The notes under the pieces: model-generated
Databases searched by the model: none
Told to the model about the DNA's origin: nothing
The model's input: only the letters and a program-made list of their open reading frames with translations
From: CAKZQX01 sp034435975
Lineage (GTDB): Bacteria; Chloroflexota; Chloroflexia; Chloroflexales; Chloroflexaceae
Reading direction: 5' to 3'
Length of the DNA stretch: 64,000 bases
Assembly: GCA_034435975.1 (NCBI GenBank)
Contig: DAOTWD010000155.1
Coordinates: 1 to 64,000 of the forward strand
Shown: piece after piece, positions 25,625 through 35,011 of the stretch
How the letters are laid out: each line of letters begins with the position of its first letter
Numbering within the stretch: position 1 is the stretch's first letter
Translations under genes and position numbers: made by a program

Positions 25625-26549
25625 CTCAGCGGAGGCAACACTGACCAGGCGACTGACGCACCTGTTTGATCGACCCTATCTCTTACTGGTTCTCGCGGTT
25701 CTGTTCTGGTCAGGCAATTTCATTATCGGGCGGGCGGTTCATATGGCAGTACCGCCAGTTGGGCTGGCCTTCTGGCGCTGGTCAGGCGGAACCATGATCG
25801 TGTTGGGGTTTGCCTGGTCGCACCTCAAACACGACTGGCCGCAGATCGTGCGCCACCTGCCGATATTGCTCCTCCTGTCGCTCCTGGGCGTGGCCACGTT
25901 CAACACGCTTGTGTATACCGGCCTGGGTTTTACCACTGCTATCAGTGGCCTGCTGATGCAGTCCACAATGCCAATTATCATTATGGCGCTGTCATACCTG
26001 TTGTTTCGTGAAGCTATCACCCGCCGACAAGCCGCCGGGGTGGTGCTATCGCTTGCCGGGGCGCTGACGATTATTATGCGCGGCGACTGGGCAGTGCTAC
26101 GGGCGCTGGCGTTAAACATCGGCGATGTCTTGATTTTTATTGCGGTGGTGAGTTACGCGGGCTATTCGGTGCTGCTGCGTAAACGCCCAGCTCTTCATCC
26201 TCTCAGCTTCCTGGCGGTCACATTTGCTACTGGCACAGTGATGCTGCTGCCGTTCTATATCTGGGAACATATGGCCGGGTTGCCTATGCTCCTGAACCGC
26301 ACAACATTGCTGGCCGTGAGCTATGTGGCGATCTTTCCTTCCATTCTTTCCTATCTGTGTTACAATCGGGGCGTCGAGCTGGTGGGAGCCAACCGCGCCG
26401 GGCTGTTTATTCATCTGCTGCCGGTGTTTGGCAGTTTGATGGCAATTCTGTTTCTAGGTGAGACGTTTCAGCCCTTCCACAGCGTTGGGATTGCGCTTAT
26501 TCTGGGTGGAATCTTTCTGGCAACACGCTCCAGGTCAGCTACTGGTTAA
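25581..26549 (+). CDS. EamA/DMT-family transporter
   Basis: This protein of up to 322 residues has ten hydrophobic segments in two EamA repeats, with the typical block LAVLFWSGNFIIGRAV at the start of the first and LLPVFGSLMAILFLGETF at the end of the second. Such carriers of the drug/metabolite superfamily export or exchange amino acids, nucleotides or other small metabolites. ATG at 25581 and ATG at 25611 are both possible; neither has a good ribosome site. The first choice overlaps the small frame upstream by 44 bases. Confidence 0.9.
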   Translation: MILSSGSTALMDSTNSAEATLTRRLTHLFDRPYLLLVLAVLFWSGNFIIGRAVHMAVPPVGLAFWRWSGGTMIVLGFAWSHLKHDWPQIVRHLPILLLLSLLGVATFNTLVYTGLGFTTAISGLLMQSTMPIIIMALSYLLFREAITRRQAAGVVLSLAGALTIIMRGDWAVLRALALNIGDVLIFIAVVSYAGYSVLLRKRPALHPLSFLAVTFATGTVMLLPFYIWEHMAGLPMLLNRTTLLAVSYVAIFPSILSYLCYNRGVELVGANRAGLFIHLLPVFGSLMAILFLGETFQPFHSVGIALILGGIFLATRSRSATG

Positions 26550-26689
26550 CACGACTGCGACTGAAAAATCATCCGTTCGATATTTCCCCCTCCCGACGCA
26601 ACCTGGTATACTGGTCGTGCGTCTATATGATGAAGAGCCGGTGAGGCGGCGACCTATAGCCTGTTACCTATAGACTGAGAGGATGATGC

Positions 26690-28564
26690 ATGAGATCGAG
26701 ATACGTTGTTTCCCTGGGCTGGCTGCTGCTGGTCGTCATGGTGGCAACGGCATGGCCTGTCACGCGCGTGGCTGCTGCCAGTGGTACGGTTGAACCACCT
26801 CAGGGCACACAGGGGACACAGTTTACCTTTACCGCCAGTGGCTATCGCCGCAACGAGCGAGTTGATGTCTGGGTCACACGCCCAGATGCAACATCAATCG
26901 CCGTGGCGCGTTTTCATGCCAACCAGGATGGGGTAGCGACCTGGAACTGGGTCGCACCCGGTGATGCGCCCAACGGCACCTGGGTGATGGTTGGCCGTGG
27001 CGTTGACACCAGCCTGCGGGTGTCTATTCGTTTTGAAATTCAGGGGACGCCCACAGCGCCACGACCGCTGCAGAGCGTAACGCCAACGATGGGTGCCCCC
27101 GGAACCACCTTTACCTTTACTGCAGGTGGCTTCCAGGCCGGCGAGCGGGTTGGCCCCTGGCTCATCCAACCCGATGGCAGCACGGTCAGTCTGCCCGATC
27201 GTGACCAGTCAGCCAATCTACGTGCTGACGAGACGGGCTATGCTACCTGGACGTGGACAGCGCCGGATGATGCGCCAGGGGGCAACTGGGCATCGCAAGC
27301 GCGTGGGCGCACCAGCCAGCATCTGGTCTCCATTCCCTTCCAGGTCACTCCAGCAGCAACCCCACCCCCAGCCATGATTGAGAACGTAACGCCGACCAGT
27401 GGTACACCGGGCACGGTGTTCACCTTTACCGTTGGTGGTTTTATACCAGGCGAAGAGGTTGGCAGCTGGCTCAACCCACCCTCTGGCGGTGATCTGGAGG
27501 CGACGAGTTATATGATTGCCGACCGTGAAACTGGTGTTGTTTCCTGGACGTGGCAAGCCCCTGCTGATGTTCAGGGTGGTCTATGGCGTATGAATGTGCG
27601 TGGTCAGACCAGTCGTCGGCTGGTTACGCTAACGTTTGAGATTACCGGTGCGGTACCACCACCGCCTCCGCCGCAACTGATTACAAACGTTGACCCGCCG
27701 AGCGGTCTACCAGGCACGACCTTTCATTTCTATGCCGAAGGCTTTCAGCCAGGCGAAACCTTTTTCTTCTGGGCAATTGACCCGCGTGGCAATCCTTTTC
27801 CCAACGCGAGCGATCCGCGTGCTCATGCCGATGGTGTGGCTATCTGGAGCTGGACGGCGCCCGATGATGCGCGTGAAGGTCAGTGGCTGATGAATGTGCG
27901 CGGTGGCGTCAGCCGGGTCGAACACCAGATTGCGTTCACAATCACGCGCCCGGAGTATGTGCCACCAGAGACGGGGGTTGAGCCAGGCACGGGCGGCCCC
28001 GGTACGACCTTCAAATTTGCGGCCAGAGGCTACCGTGGTTCAGAGTATATTGATTGGTGGCTCGAAGGGCCAGCTGGTGCGGTTATTCCCGGCACTGTCC
28101 GTGACGTTAAGGCAAACAGCGATGGGTATGTCGAGTTCCGCTGGCGGGCACCCGATGACATTGCGGCGGGTGACTGGCGTCTGTTTATGCGTGGGCGTGA
28201 TAGCCTGCGTCTGCGCACGATTGACCTGGTTATTGTGCGCGATACCCCACCACCGCCACCACCCACGGCGGGAGTCATCCCTGAAAGTGGCTCGCCTGGC
28301 ACCACCTTCACGTTCTTTGCCGAAGGATTCAAAGCCGGTGAGATGGTTGGCTACTGGCTGTCTGACCCCAACAACCAGGTGGTACGCACCGACCGCGAGG
28401 TGATGGCGAACAGCCGGGGAGTCATTACCTGGGAATGGACGGCACCCGATGATGCGCCGCCCGGCGAGTGGCGGATGATCGCTCGCAGCAATGGGCGTTT
28501 ATTTCACGGTGGCCCAAGCCGGAACAACGTGATGTATATTATACCGTTCAGAATTGACCGGTAG
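26690..28564 (+). CDS. Secreted protein with six Ig-like repeats
   Basis: The 624-residue product has a signal peptide (residues 1-30, ending VTRVAAASG) and then six tandem repeats of roughly 100 residues. Each has the pattern P..G.PGT.F.F.A.GF..GE.V..W, a Pro/Asp turn, then W.W.APDDA..G.W.M..RG...R...I.F. Proline-rich spacers (PPPPPP) join the later repeats. The repeats look like compact beta-sandwich (Ig/FN3-like) modules. It lacks an anchor or LPXTG motif, so it is either released or held by another protein. A GAGAGGATG ribosome region precedes the ATG. The family is not recognised beyond this. Confidence 0.85.
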   Translation: MRSRYVVSLGWLLLVVMVATAWPVTRVAAASGTVEPPQGTQGTQFTFTASGYRRNERVDVWVTRPDATSIAVARFHANQDGVATWNWVAPGDAPNGTWVMVGRGVDTSLRVSIRFEIQGTPTAPRPLQSVTPTMGAPGTTFTFTAGGFQAGERVGPWLIQPDGSTVSLPDRDQSANLRADETGYATWTWTAPDDAPGGNWASQARGRTSQHLVSIPFQVTPAATPPPAMIENVTPTSGTPGTVFTFTVGGFIPGEEVGSWLNPPSGGDLEATSYMIADRETGVVSWTWQAPADVQGGLWRMNVRGQTSRRLVTLTFEITGAVPPPPPPQLITNVDPPSGLPGTTFHFYAEGFQPGETFFFWAIDPRGNPFPNASDPRAHADGVAIWSWTAPDDAREGQWLMNVRGGVSRVEHQIAFTITRPEYVPPETGVEPGTGGPGTTFKFAARGYRGSEYIDWWLEGPAGAVIPGTVRDVKANSDGYVEFRWRAPDDIAAGDWRLFMRGRDSLRLRTIDLVIVRDTPPPPPPTAGVIPESGSPGTTFTFFAEGFKAGEMVGYWLSDPNNQVVRTDREVMANSRGVITWEWTAPDDAPPGEWRMIARSNGRLFHGGPSRNNVMYIIPFRIDR

Positions 28565-28599
28565 TCGGGGACGAGAAGCCACCGGGCGGTGCATACCGC

Positions 28600-29230
28600 G
28601 TCCCGACTGGGCGGTGTACCAGGCACGGACGCGGGCACACCGGATCCGTGCCCTACGGTTGGTACCAAAGCGCGTCCCGCCGGGGCGCGGGTGCAGTGGG
28701 CCTGGGTGCGCGCTCCTCCGGGGCGCGGGTGCGGGCAGCGGCCAACCAACCGGGCGATGCACCCGGCACGGGGACGTGGGCACGCTGGAGCCGTGCCCTA
28801 CAGCGGGCGGCGGGCGAACCTGGGTGCGTGTCCCTCTGGGGCACGGGTGCAGTGGGCCTGGGTGCGCGCTCCTCCGGGGCGCGGGTGCGGGCAGCGGCCA
28901 ACCAACCGGGCGATGCACCCGGCACGGGGACGTGGGCACGCCGGAGCCGTGCCCTACGGTTGGCGCCAGAGGCGCCCGCCGGGGCGCGGGTGCAGTGGGC
29001 CTGGGTGCGCGCTCCTCCGGGGCGCGGGCGTGTAGAGCGTAGCACGTCCCGCCGGGGCGCGGGCGCGGCACGGACGTGGGCACGCTGGAGCCGTGCCCTA
29101 CGGGGGGTGCCCCTGGGTGCGCGCTCCTCCGGGGCGCGGGTGCGGGCAGCGGCCAACCAACCGGGCGATGCACCTGGCACGGACGTGCGCCCCAAGAGAG
29201 GCGCGCACCCAGGGGCACGGGGGCGGTCAC
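28600..29230. repeat. GC-rich tandem array of about 120-150-bp units
   Basis: Four related units start near 28688, 28844, 28985 and 29108. Each contains GTGCGCGCTCCTCCGGGGCG, and most continue into GCAGCGGCCAACCAACCGGG, GGCACGG(GG)ACGTGGGCACG and GGAGCCGTGCCCTAC. A shorter partial unit lies at 28609-28655. The third unit has an alternative middle. Long open frames on both strands here are by-products of the base composition. The CCGGGGCGCGGG parts are related to sequences at 9.18-9.44 kb. Confidence 0.85.
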
Positions 29231-29330
29231 CCATTAGCCGGCGCGGCGCCGGTTGCGGTGGTGCGACGAATGGCCGGGGTGGGGCCGTGGCTCGTGCTGT
29301 GCCCGTACCCTGTAGGAAATAGAACTCTGT

Positions 29331-29360
29331 TCTCTCTCCTCTTTCCTAAGAGGAGAGAGA
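29331..29360 (+). promoter_or_regulatory. Perfect 13-bp hairpin in the leader of the DUF3160 gene
   Basis: TCTCTCTCCTCTT (29331-29343) pairs with AAGAGGAGAGAGA (29348-29360) across a TCCT loop. The stem ends just before the AAGGAG ribosome site and 18 bases before the ATG. It has no T run, so it may affect translation or message stability rather than termination. The right arm itself contains a GAGGAG that mimics a ribosome site. Confidence 0.5.
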
Positions 29361-29378
29361 CACGAAGGAGCAGGTGCA

Positions 29379-32033
29379 ATGAAGCAGCGTCTTTTTCTGG
29401 TACTCATCGTGCCACTGATTATCAATAGTGCGTGCACGGTACCAGGCCAGCCAGCTCGTGAGCCGACCATCACAATTGAACCGGGTGCGGTAGCCACAGA
29501 GCCACAGGCAACGGATGCCCCGCCAGTTGGTGCGAAAGTCCCTCTGGTAACCCAACCACCGGCGACCGCACTATCAGAGCCGGATCAGCCTATTGGGGCA
29601 GTCTCCCCTGTGAATGTTGCCTTCCCTTCGAGCTTTAAGGGCAGCAGCAGTGACCGCTTTGCCATGTATACGTCGCCTCAGGTGCAAACCACCGCGCAGA
29701 TCCAGGCACCGGCGATTGCGCCTGATCTGAGCAATGTGGCCCTGTCGGTGCTTTTGTCGCCCGCTCAGCGCGAGCGGATTGCCCAGAACGGCTTTGTGGT
29801 CAGCCCGGGTGATGCCCGTGAATTTTACGAGATCTATGAGCGTGCCCGCTACGATTATGTACCGATTTTTGTTACCTCCGACTCGCTGTTGCACGTCTAT
29901 CATCTGCTGTTTGACAAGACATTGCGCGTGGCCGAGACCGAGTTCTTCATTCCGATGCTGACACAGCTCGACTGGGAGATGTTACGCGCCTCAGCCGAGC
30001 AGCACGAAGCGCTGGCTGGCACCGCCTGGGCACCGGCCGCTCGACGCAACGCGGCCTATTTCGCCGTTGCGGTCAAGCTGCTCAACCCGGACTGGCCTGT
30101 CCCGGAAGGGTTGCGCGATCTGGTTGATCCAGACCTAGCGCGCATTGCGAGCCACGAAGGTATTGGCCCTTCCGCTATCTTCCCCGCCTACGAGCAGGGC
30201 GAGGATTGGAGCCAGTATGTGCCCCGCGGCCACTACACGCAGAGCGCCGCGCTCGAACGCTATTTCCGGGCGATGATGTGGCACGGGCGCATGACCTTCC
30301 GCGCCACCGATGTCACCGAGACACGCCAGGCGGCCTTGCTGACGCTGGCCTTCCAGCAGACCCGCGTTGACGACCAACCGGCGGAGGTTGTCTGGTCGGG
30401 CATCTATGAGCCGACCGTGTTCTTTGTGGGCCGTAGCGATGATCTGACGCCGCAGGAGTATGGCATCGCGCTGGAGCAGGCATATGGATCGGTCAGCAGT
30501 GTGCAGGATCTGCTCAATGCGGAGCGCTTTGAACGCTTCCAGGCAGCAATCAAGGAACTGCGCCCGCCGGAGATTTTGGGCATGGTCGTCAGCCAGAAGA
30601 CGCCGGACGTTGAGGCGGCCACGCAGGGCCTGCGCTTTATGGGCCAGCGCTTTGTGCCAGACGCCTTCGTTTTTCGGCAGTTAATTGCCCGCAACGTGCC
30701 GGAGCGTACGCTGCCGAAGTCACTCGACTTCTTCGCCGCACTCGGCTCGGAGCGCGCCTTGCAGCATCTGGAGGCCAGCGGCGACACGCAAATGACCAAC
30801 TATCAGCGCAACATGAACACACTGCGCACCATCTTTGCCAGCTATGACGAGGAGGTCTGGACACAAAACCTGTACTGGGCCTGGATACACAGCCTGCGTC
30901 CGCTGCTCGATCCGGTTGATGCCGGGTATCCTGAGTTTATGCGCTCGGCGGCCTGGCAGGATAAGCAGTTGCAGACGGCGCTTGGTTCGTGGACAGAGCT
31001 AAAGCGCGACACGATCCTGTATGCCAAGCAGGTCTATGCCGAAGGTTCAGCAGGTGGTGGCCCACCGCCGCCAGTACCGCCAAAAGGTTATGTCGAGCCG
31101 GTGCCGCAACTCTATGCCCGTATCGCGGCCCTATCGCAGATGACGATTGATGGGCTGGACAGTCGTGGGTTGCTCAACGAGCAGGATCGCTTTGCCCTGG
31201 AACGGATGGTTGACATTGCCCAACGCCTCCAGACCATGGCCGAGAAGCAACTGCGCAACGAGGCCCTCAGCGAGGAAGAGTACGAGTTTATTCGCGGCTA
31301 TGGGCGTCAATTAGAAAGCCTGACCTTTGATGCCGCCGATGATGAGGGTGGTACGGTAGACGAGGCCGCAATTGTGGCCGATATTGCGACCGATCCGGCC
31401 GGGGCGGTATTGCAGGTCGGGACGGGCCGCATCTTTGAGATCTATGTCGTGGCTCCAGTTGAGGGGCAACTGGTGTTGACCAAAGGCGGCGTTTATGCGC
31501 ACTACGAATTTGTCCAACCGCTCAGTGAGCGCCTGACGGATGAAGCCTGGCGCGAGCGACTGGCTGTTGGCAACCTGCCGCCGCTGGCGGAGTGGACGAG
31601 TAGTTTTATCGTGGAACAGCGGGTCGAGCAACCGCTGGCCGAGACGATCACCGAGTTCAACAACGAACTGGCTGATGCGTTGTGGTTTACTGAAGCCAGT
31701 TATGTTGAGCACTTTCTCGCCGGCGAAGAACTGGCGGTTACACGGGCCTACATCGACCGGCTCAAGGCAGAAAATCAGTTTGTGGGTGCCCAGCGGTTGA
31801 GCCTGGCGTTTCTCTCGTTTGACTTCCAGGATGAACACAGCGCGACCGTGACCACCCGCGAACGCTGGACGGACAAACTGTATCGTGGCACACCCTATGG
31901 TCTGAATGAGCCGGTGGTGATTGGTACACGCCCACCTTATGAAACGACTGTCACCTACACGATGCGGTGGATGGATAATGCCTGGAAGATTATCAATATT
32001 GAGTTGCAACCCGGTTTTCCAGACTGGCAGTAG
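29379..32033 (+). CDS. DUF3160 family lipoprotein
   Basis: This 884-residue protein starts with a signal and a probable lipobox (IINSAC, C19), then a Thr/Pro-rich spacer to about residue 80 and a very long DUF3160 region. Recognisable family blocks are PIFVTSDSLLHVYHLLFDKT, YFRAMMWHGRMTFRA and the later WTQNLYWAWIHSLRPLL. Family members are large extracytoplasmic proteins of unknown function, common in Chloroflexota. An AAGGAGC ribosome site precedes the ATG. It is followed after four bases by the CapA-like gene, so the two are likely co-transcribed. Confidence 0.9.
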   Translation: MKQRLFLVLIVPLIINSACTVPGQPAREPTITIEPGAVATEPQATDAPPVGAKVPLVTQPPATALSEPDQPIGAVSPVNVAFPSSFKGSSSDRFAMYTSPQVQTTAQIQAPAIAPDLSNVALSVLLSPAQRERIAQNGFVVSPGDAREFYEIYERARYDYVPIFVTSDSLLHVYHLLFDKTLRVAETEFFIPMLTQLDWEMLRASAEQHEALAGTAWAPAARRNAAYFAVAVKLLNPDWPVPEGLRDLVDPDLARIASHEGIGPSAIFPAYEQGEDWSQYVPRGHYTQSAALERYFRAMMWHGRMTFRATDVTETRQAALLTLAFQQTRVDDQPAEVVWSGIYEPTVFFVGRSDDLTPQEYGIALEQAYGSVSSVQDLLNAERFERFQAAIKELRPPEILGMVVSQKTPDVEAATQGLRFMGQRFVPDAFVFRQLIARNVPERTLPKSLDFFAALGSERALQHLEASGDTQMTNYQRNMNTLRTIFASYDEEVWTQNLYWAWIHSLRPLLDPVDAGYPEFMRSAAWQDKQLQTALGSWTELKRDTILYAKQVYAEGSAGGGPPPPVPPKGYVEPVPQLYARIAALSQMTIDGLDSRGLLNEQDRFALERMVDIAQRLQTMAEKQLRNEALSEEEYEFIRGYGRQLESLTFDAADDEGGTVDEAAIVADIATDPAGAVLQVGTGRIFEIYVVAPVEGQLVLTKGGVYAHYEFVQPLSERLTDEAWRERLAVGNLPPLAEWTSSFIVEQRVEQPLAETITEFNNELADALWFTEASYVEHFLAGEELAVTRAYIDRLKAENQFVGAQRLSLAFLSFDFQDEHSATVTTRERWTDKLYRGTPYGLNEPVVIGTRPPYETTVTYTMRWMDNAWKIINIELQPGFPDWQ

Positions 32034-32037
32034 CAGG

Positions 32038-34020
32038 TTGAACACCCCATTCCCAGGCCTGCACCCTGGTAGGTATCGTGGAGGGACACGGTGTGCCGTG
32101 CCCCTCCTGCTGCTGCTCTTCCTCGTCGGATGCATCCACTTCTCAGACGGCACCACGTCCAATCAGCCAGTAGCGGTGGATCGCACGCAGTGGTATGTCC
32201 TCTACACCCGCTCGCAGTGGGACGGTACGGCAATGGTCGACGTGCGGGCGGTGGGCGATATTATGCCAGGGCGCTTTGTGGCCGAAGTCGCCGCTGAACG
32301 GGGATTTGACTATCTCTTTGCGGCGGTAGCGCCGTTGCTGGCGGGCGATCTGCTGATTGGTAATCTGGAAAGTCCGCTGACCGAGCGCCGCGAGCCATTG
32401 CGCCCTGGCCCCTATCGGATGCTCTCACCGCCAGACGCTGGCCTCGCGCTGCGTCGTGCGGGATTTCATGTGCTGGCGCTGGCGAATAATCACGCACTCG
32501 ATGGAGGTACGCCTGGTCTGCAAGACACGGTTGCCACGCTGGTGGCGAACGACATCGTGCCGCTGGGCGTTGGGGCCGACCAGGCCGCAGCCTATGCACC
32601 GGTCATTACCGACACGGGCGGCCTGCGCCTGGCGCTGCTGGCCTTCAATGACATTGCCGACCCGCACGATTGCGACGGCCAGGTGCAGAGGGTGGCCCGC
32701 GATTTTGCCTGTGACACGGATGGGTGGGGCCGCGCCTGGCTCGACGGTGCCGCACTGACGGCAGTGCAGGAGGCCGGTGCTCAGGCCGATCTGGTACTGG
32801 TGCAGGTGCATTGGGGCCACGAATATCTACCGCAGCCGACGCCGCGCCAGCGACGCTGGGCGCACGACCTGATGCGGGCCGGTGCTGACCTGATTATCGG
32901 TACTCATCCGCACGTGTTGCAGCCAATGACCGTGCTGGAACTCCCCTCTCTCCCCGTCAGCGGGGAGAGGCCGGGAGAGAGTGCGGGGGAACCAGGGCGG
33001 CCCGGTGTGGTGGCCTATTCGCTCGGCAACTTTGTCTTTGACCAGGATTTCAGCGCCGAGACCAGTACGGGTACGGTACTGCGGGTACTGCTCGATGCCG
33101 AGGGCGTGGCGCTGGTGGCGGCTGCACCGGTTGAAATTGTGGCCGGACAGCCACGTCCGCTGGCGCTGGATAGCGAGCGGGCGCAGCAGGCGCTACGGGC
33201 GCTGGGCGCGGACATCGCGGGTACGGGCGCTCGGCCACGCACCCCAACACCCCGCCGTCCCAGCGAGTACGGGCGCACGGCTGTGCGCCCCAACCCACCC
33301 ACCGTCACGGGTGAGGACAGCCACAACACCACACGCTGGCAAGCCTGGCGCTGGGATGGCGAATTGGCGCATCCCGTTGCTATACCACCGGACTTTGCTG
33401 TTCCAGAGCGACCAACCACACAACAGTTGCACGCCGACCTGCGCGGCGATGGGCAGCCGCTGCTGGTCACACGCGATCACGCCGGACTGGTTACGGTGCA
33501 TGACGGTCACACCGAGGCGGCCCCCGTGGTCTGGCAGAACGAGGCCGATGACTGGTATGTCCAGCACATGGTCAGCGGCGACCCGAACCGCGATGGGCGG
33601 GTCGAGGTGCTGCTGCTGCTCTGGAAGCCAGATGCCGACGGTGTGCTACGTTCACACCCGTTTCTCGTGGGCTGGCGCGGCGGGCGCTACCGCGTCATCT
33701 GGGGCGGTTCGGCCACACCACTGCCCATGCAAGATCTGGCGGTGGGCGATGTGAACGGCGATGGCTGGGCGGAACTGGTGGTGCTGGAGGGCGGCCACGT
33801 TCCCGGCGATCGGGCCGAGACGGTATCGGTCTGGCGCTGGCATGGCTGGGGCTTTCAGCTTGAGTGGCGCTGTCTTTTGCGGGCCAGAGGCCCGCGCTCC
33901 GGCCCGCGCTCCGGCCCGCGCTCCGGATCCGCTTCCAGGGACACACTGGCGCTGCACGACATCACCGGGGATGGGGCGCTGGAGATTCTGGTGGGGACGA
34001 CCTGTATCGCCCGCAGGTGA
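32038..34020 (+). CDS. CapA/PGA-cap-type metallophosphoesterase lipoprotein with C-terminal repeat domain
   Basis: The conserved CapA core occupies about the first 390 residues after the leader: VGDIMPGR, NLESPLTER, LALANNHALDGG, WGHEY and GTHPHVLQP are all present. The fold is a calcineurin-like phosphoesterase tied to poly-gamma-glutamate or other capsule work. A lipobox LVGC follows a short basic segment. C-terminal repeats with DVNGDGWAELVV and DITGDGALEIL resemble FG-GAP calcium loops. The start is uncertain: TTG at 32038 fits the upstream stop, GTG at 32098 has a ribosome site but would leave almost no charged leader. Three low-complexity insertions interrupt the protein (separate entries). 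Confidence 0.85.
   Translation: MNTPFPGLHPGRYRGGTRCAVPLLLLLFLVGCIHFSDGTTSNQPVAVDRTQWYVLYTRSQWDGTAMVDVRAVGDIMPGRFVAEVAAERGFDYLFAAVAPLLAGDLLIGNLESPLTERREPLRPGPYRMLSPPDAGLALRRAGFHVLALANNHALDGGTPGLQDTVATLVANDIVPLGVGADQAAAYAPVITDTGGLRLALLAFNDIADPHDCDGQVQRVARDFACDTDGWGRAWLDGAALTAVQEAGAQADLVLVQVHWGHEYLPQPTPRQRRWAHDLMRAGADLIIGTHPHVLQPMTVLELPSLPVSGERPGESAGEPGRPGVVAYSLGNFVFDQDFSAETSTGTVLRVLLDAEGVALVAAAPVEIVAGQPRPLALDSERAQQALRALGADIAGTGARPRTPTPRRPSEYGRTAVRPNPPTVTGEDSHNTTRWQAWRWDGELAHPVAIPPDFAVPERPTTQQLHADLRGDGQPLLVTRDHAGLVTVHDGHTEAAPVVWQNEADDWYVQHMVSGDPNRDGRVEVLLLLWKPDADGVLRSHPFLVGWRGGRYRVIWGGSATPLPMQDLAVGDVNGDGWAELVVLEGGHVPGDRAETVSVWRWHGWGFQLEWRCLLRARGPRSGPRSGPRSGSASRDTLALHDITGDGALEILVGTTCIARR
32941..32990. 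repeat. REP-like palindrome inserted in frame in the CapA-like gene
   Basis: CTCTCCCCG (32948-32956) pairs with CGGGGAGAG (32961-32969) in a segment that reads as a Pro/Gly/Glu-rich insertion between PHVLQPMTVLELP and GVVAYSLGNFVF of the CapA core. The DNA looks like a mobile intergenic palindrome, yet the frame is kept. Confidence 0.6.
33889..33924. repeat. Three perfect copies of a 12-bp unit inside the CapA-like gene
   Basis: GGCCCGCGCTCC is repeated exactly three times (33889-33900, 33901-33912, 33913-33924) and encodes a repeated Gly-Pro-Arg-Ser peptide before the last FG-GAP-like loop. The unit length keeps the frame, so copy number could vary without loss of the protein. Confidence 0.8.
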
Positions 34021-34456
34021 CGCAGACTTTTCAGGCCATCGAATTGCAGTGCGGTATTCGGGCTTCCGGCGTGCTTGCCGCATTCCTGTTGCATGATGCG
34101 AGCGTGCAAATATCAGCAACAGCTTACGGGCATACGAAGTAAAGCTTCTGCTGTCATAAGCTGTGTATGAACGGTCATACCTTCTCCCCGCATGCTGCTG
34201 ATTCAGTACGCAAATGACAGCATCCAGTGCTGCTTGTCTACAAACGGAAAGGGGACATGCGTACGCCCGAACGAGTACGCGAGAGCCGCACTGCGAGGAG
34301 GGATAGCATCGATTGGATGAGACTTCCCGCCGAACACAGCATAGAACCAATGCCCGGTACGCCAGATTGTGCAGAACCCCCGAATCGTTCATGTTCCTTA
34401 TGGCCTGCCCTGACCGGGAGTGTCCCAACGCATAGTATGAAACCCGTTCCAACCAT
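34021..34456. other. Gene-free interval between the CapA-like gene and cutA
   Basis: This 436-bp gap separates two convergent genes. It contains short open frames on both strands, none with a protein-like composition or ribosome site, and no clear terminator hairpin. Confidence 0.5.
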
Positions 34457-34792
34457 TTACCTTTTGACCGATTCGCCGATCCAGTTGAGATACGCACCCA
34501 GGCCACGTTGAATGGGTAGCTGAACGATTTCGGGCACCTCATAGCTGTGCGACTGGTGCAGAAATGTTTCAACGGCAGTATACAAATGTGCGGACGTTTT
34601 AATCAGCAGGAGCAACTCCGGTTCGTGCTGGATGCTGCCTTGCCAGGTGTAGTAACTGGTAACGTTCGTAATCTGCACGCAGGCGGCCAGTTTGTTTTCC
34701 ACCAGACCAGACGCCAGCCGGTCGGCTTCATCCTGGCTGCTAGCTGTAGTGAGGATAACGCAATAGGCCGCTGCTTCAGGTGATTCGCTCAT
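34457..34792 (-). CDS. cutA: Divalent-cation tolerance protein CutA
   Basis: The 111-residue product has the CutA fold signature: ILTTASSQDEADRLASGLVE, LAACVQI, SYYTWQG and the KTSAHLY and YEVPEIVQLPI blocks, with length as in other members (about 105-115). CutA forms a trimer with a ferredoxin-like fold; its role in copper tolerance is debated. A GGAGGGGCG ribosome region precedes the ATG. It is a single gene. Confidence 0.95.
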   Translation of the reverse strand: MSESPEAAAYCVILTTASSQDEADRLASGLVENKLAACVQITNVTSYYTWQGSIQHEPELLLLIKTSAHLYTAVETFLHQSHSYEVPEIVQLPIQRGLGAYLNWIGESVKR

Positions 34793-35011
34793 TCGCCCCT
34801 CCTATGAGACACGGTGTATGCCCCGGTGTTTGTTTGATAGAGTATGATCTATGATACCGCACTTTTATGTAGCCGCATAGCACCCACACTCTATGCGCCT
34901 CTTGCTCCGGTCGTTTGTGGTAGAATGACCTTGAATCAGGCGCTTAAACGCTTTGCGCTTGATCAAGAAAGCCTAGCAACCTTTGCTGATGTGAGTAAAC
35001 CCAGGATACGC

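Noticed and set aside
28499..29322. Several long frames (up to about 240 codons) across the GC-rich tandem array
   Set aside because: All frames on both strands stay open because stop codons are rare in this composition; the translations repeat with the DNA unit and match no protein pattern.
31311..32162. Minus-strand frame of 283 codons across the DUF3160/CapA junction
   Set aside because: It is antisense to strongly supported genes and has no recognisable domain.
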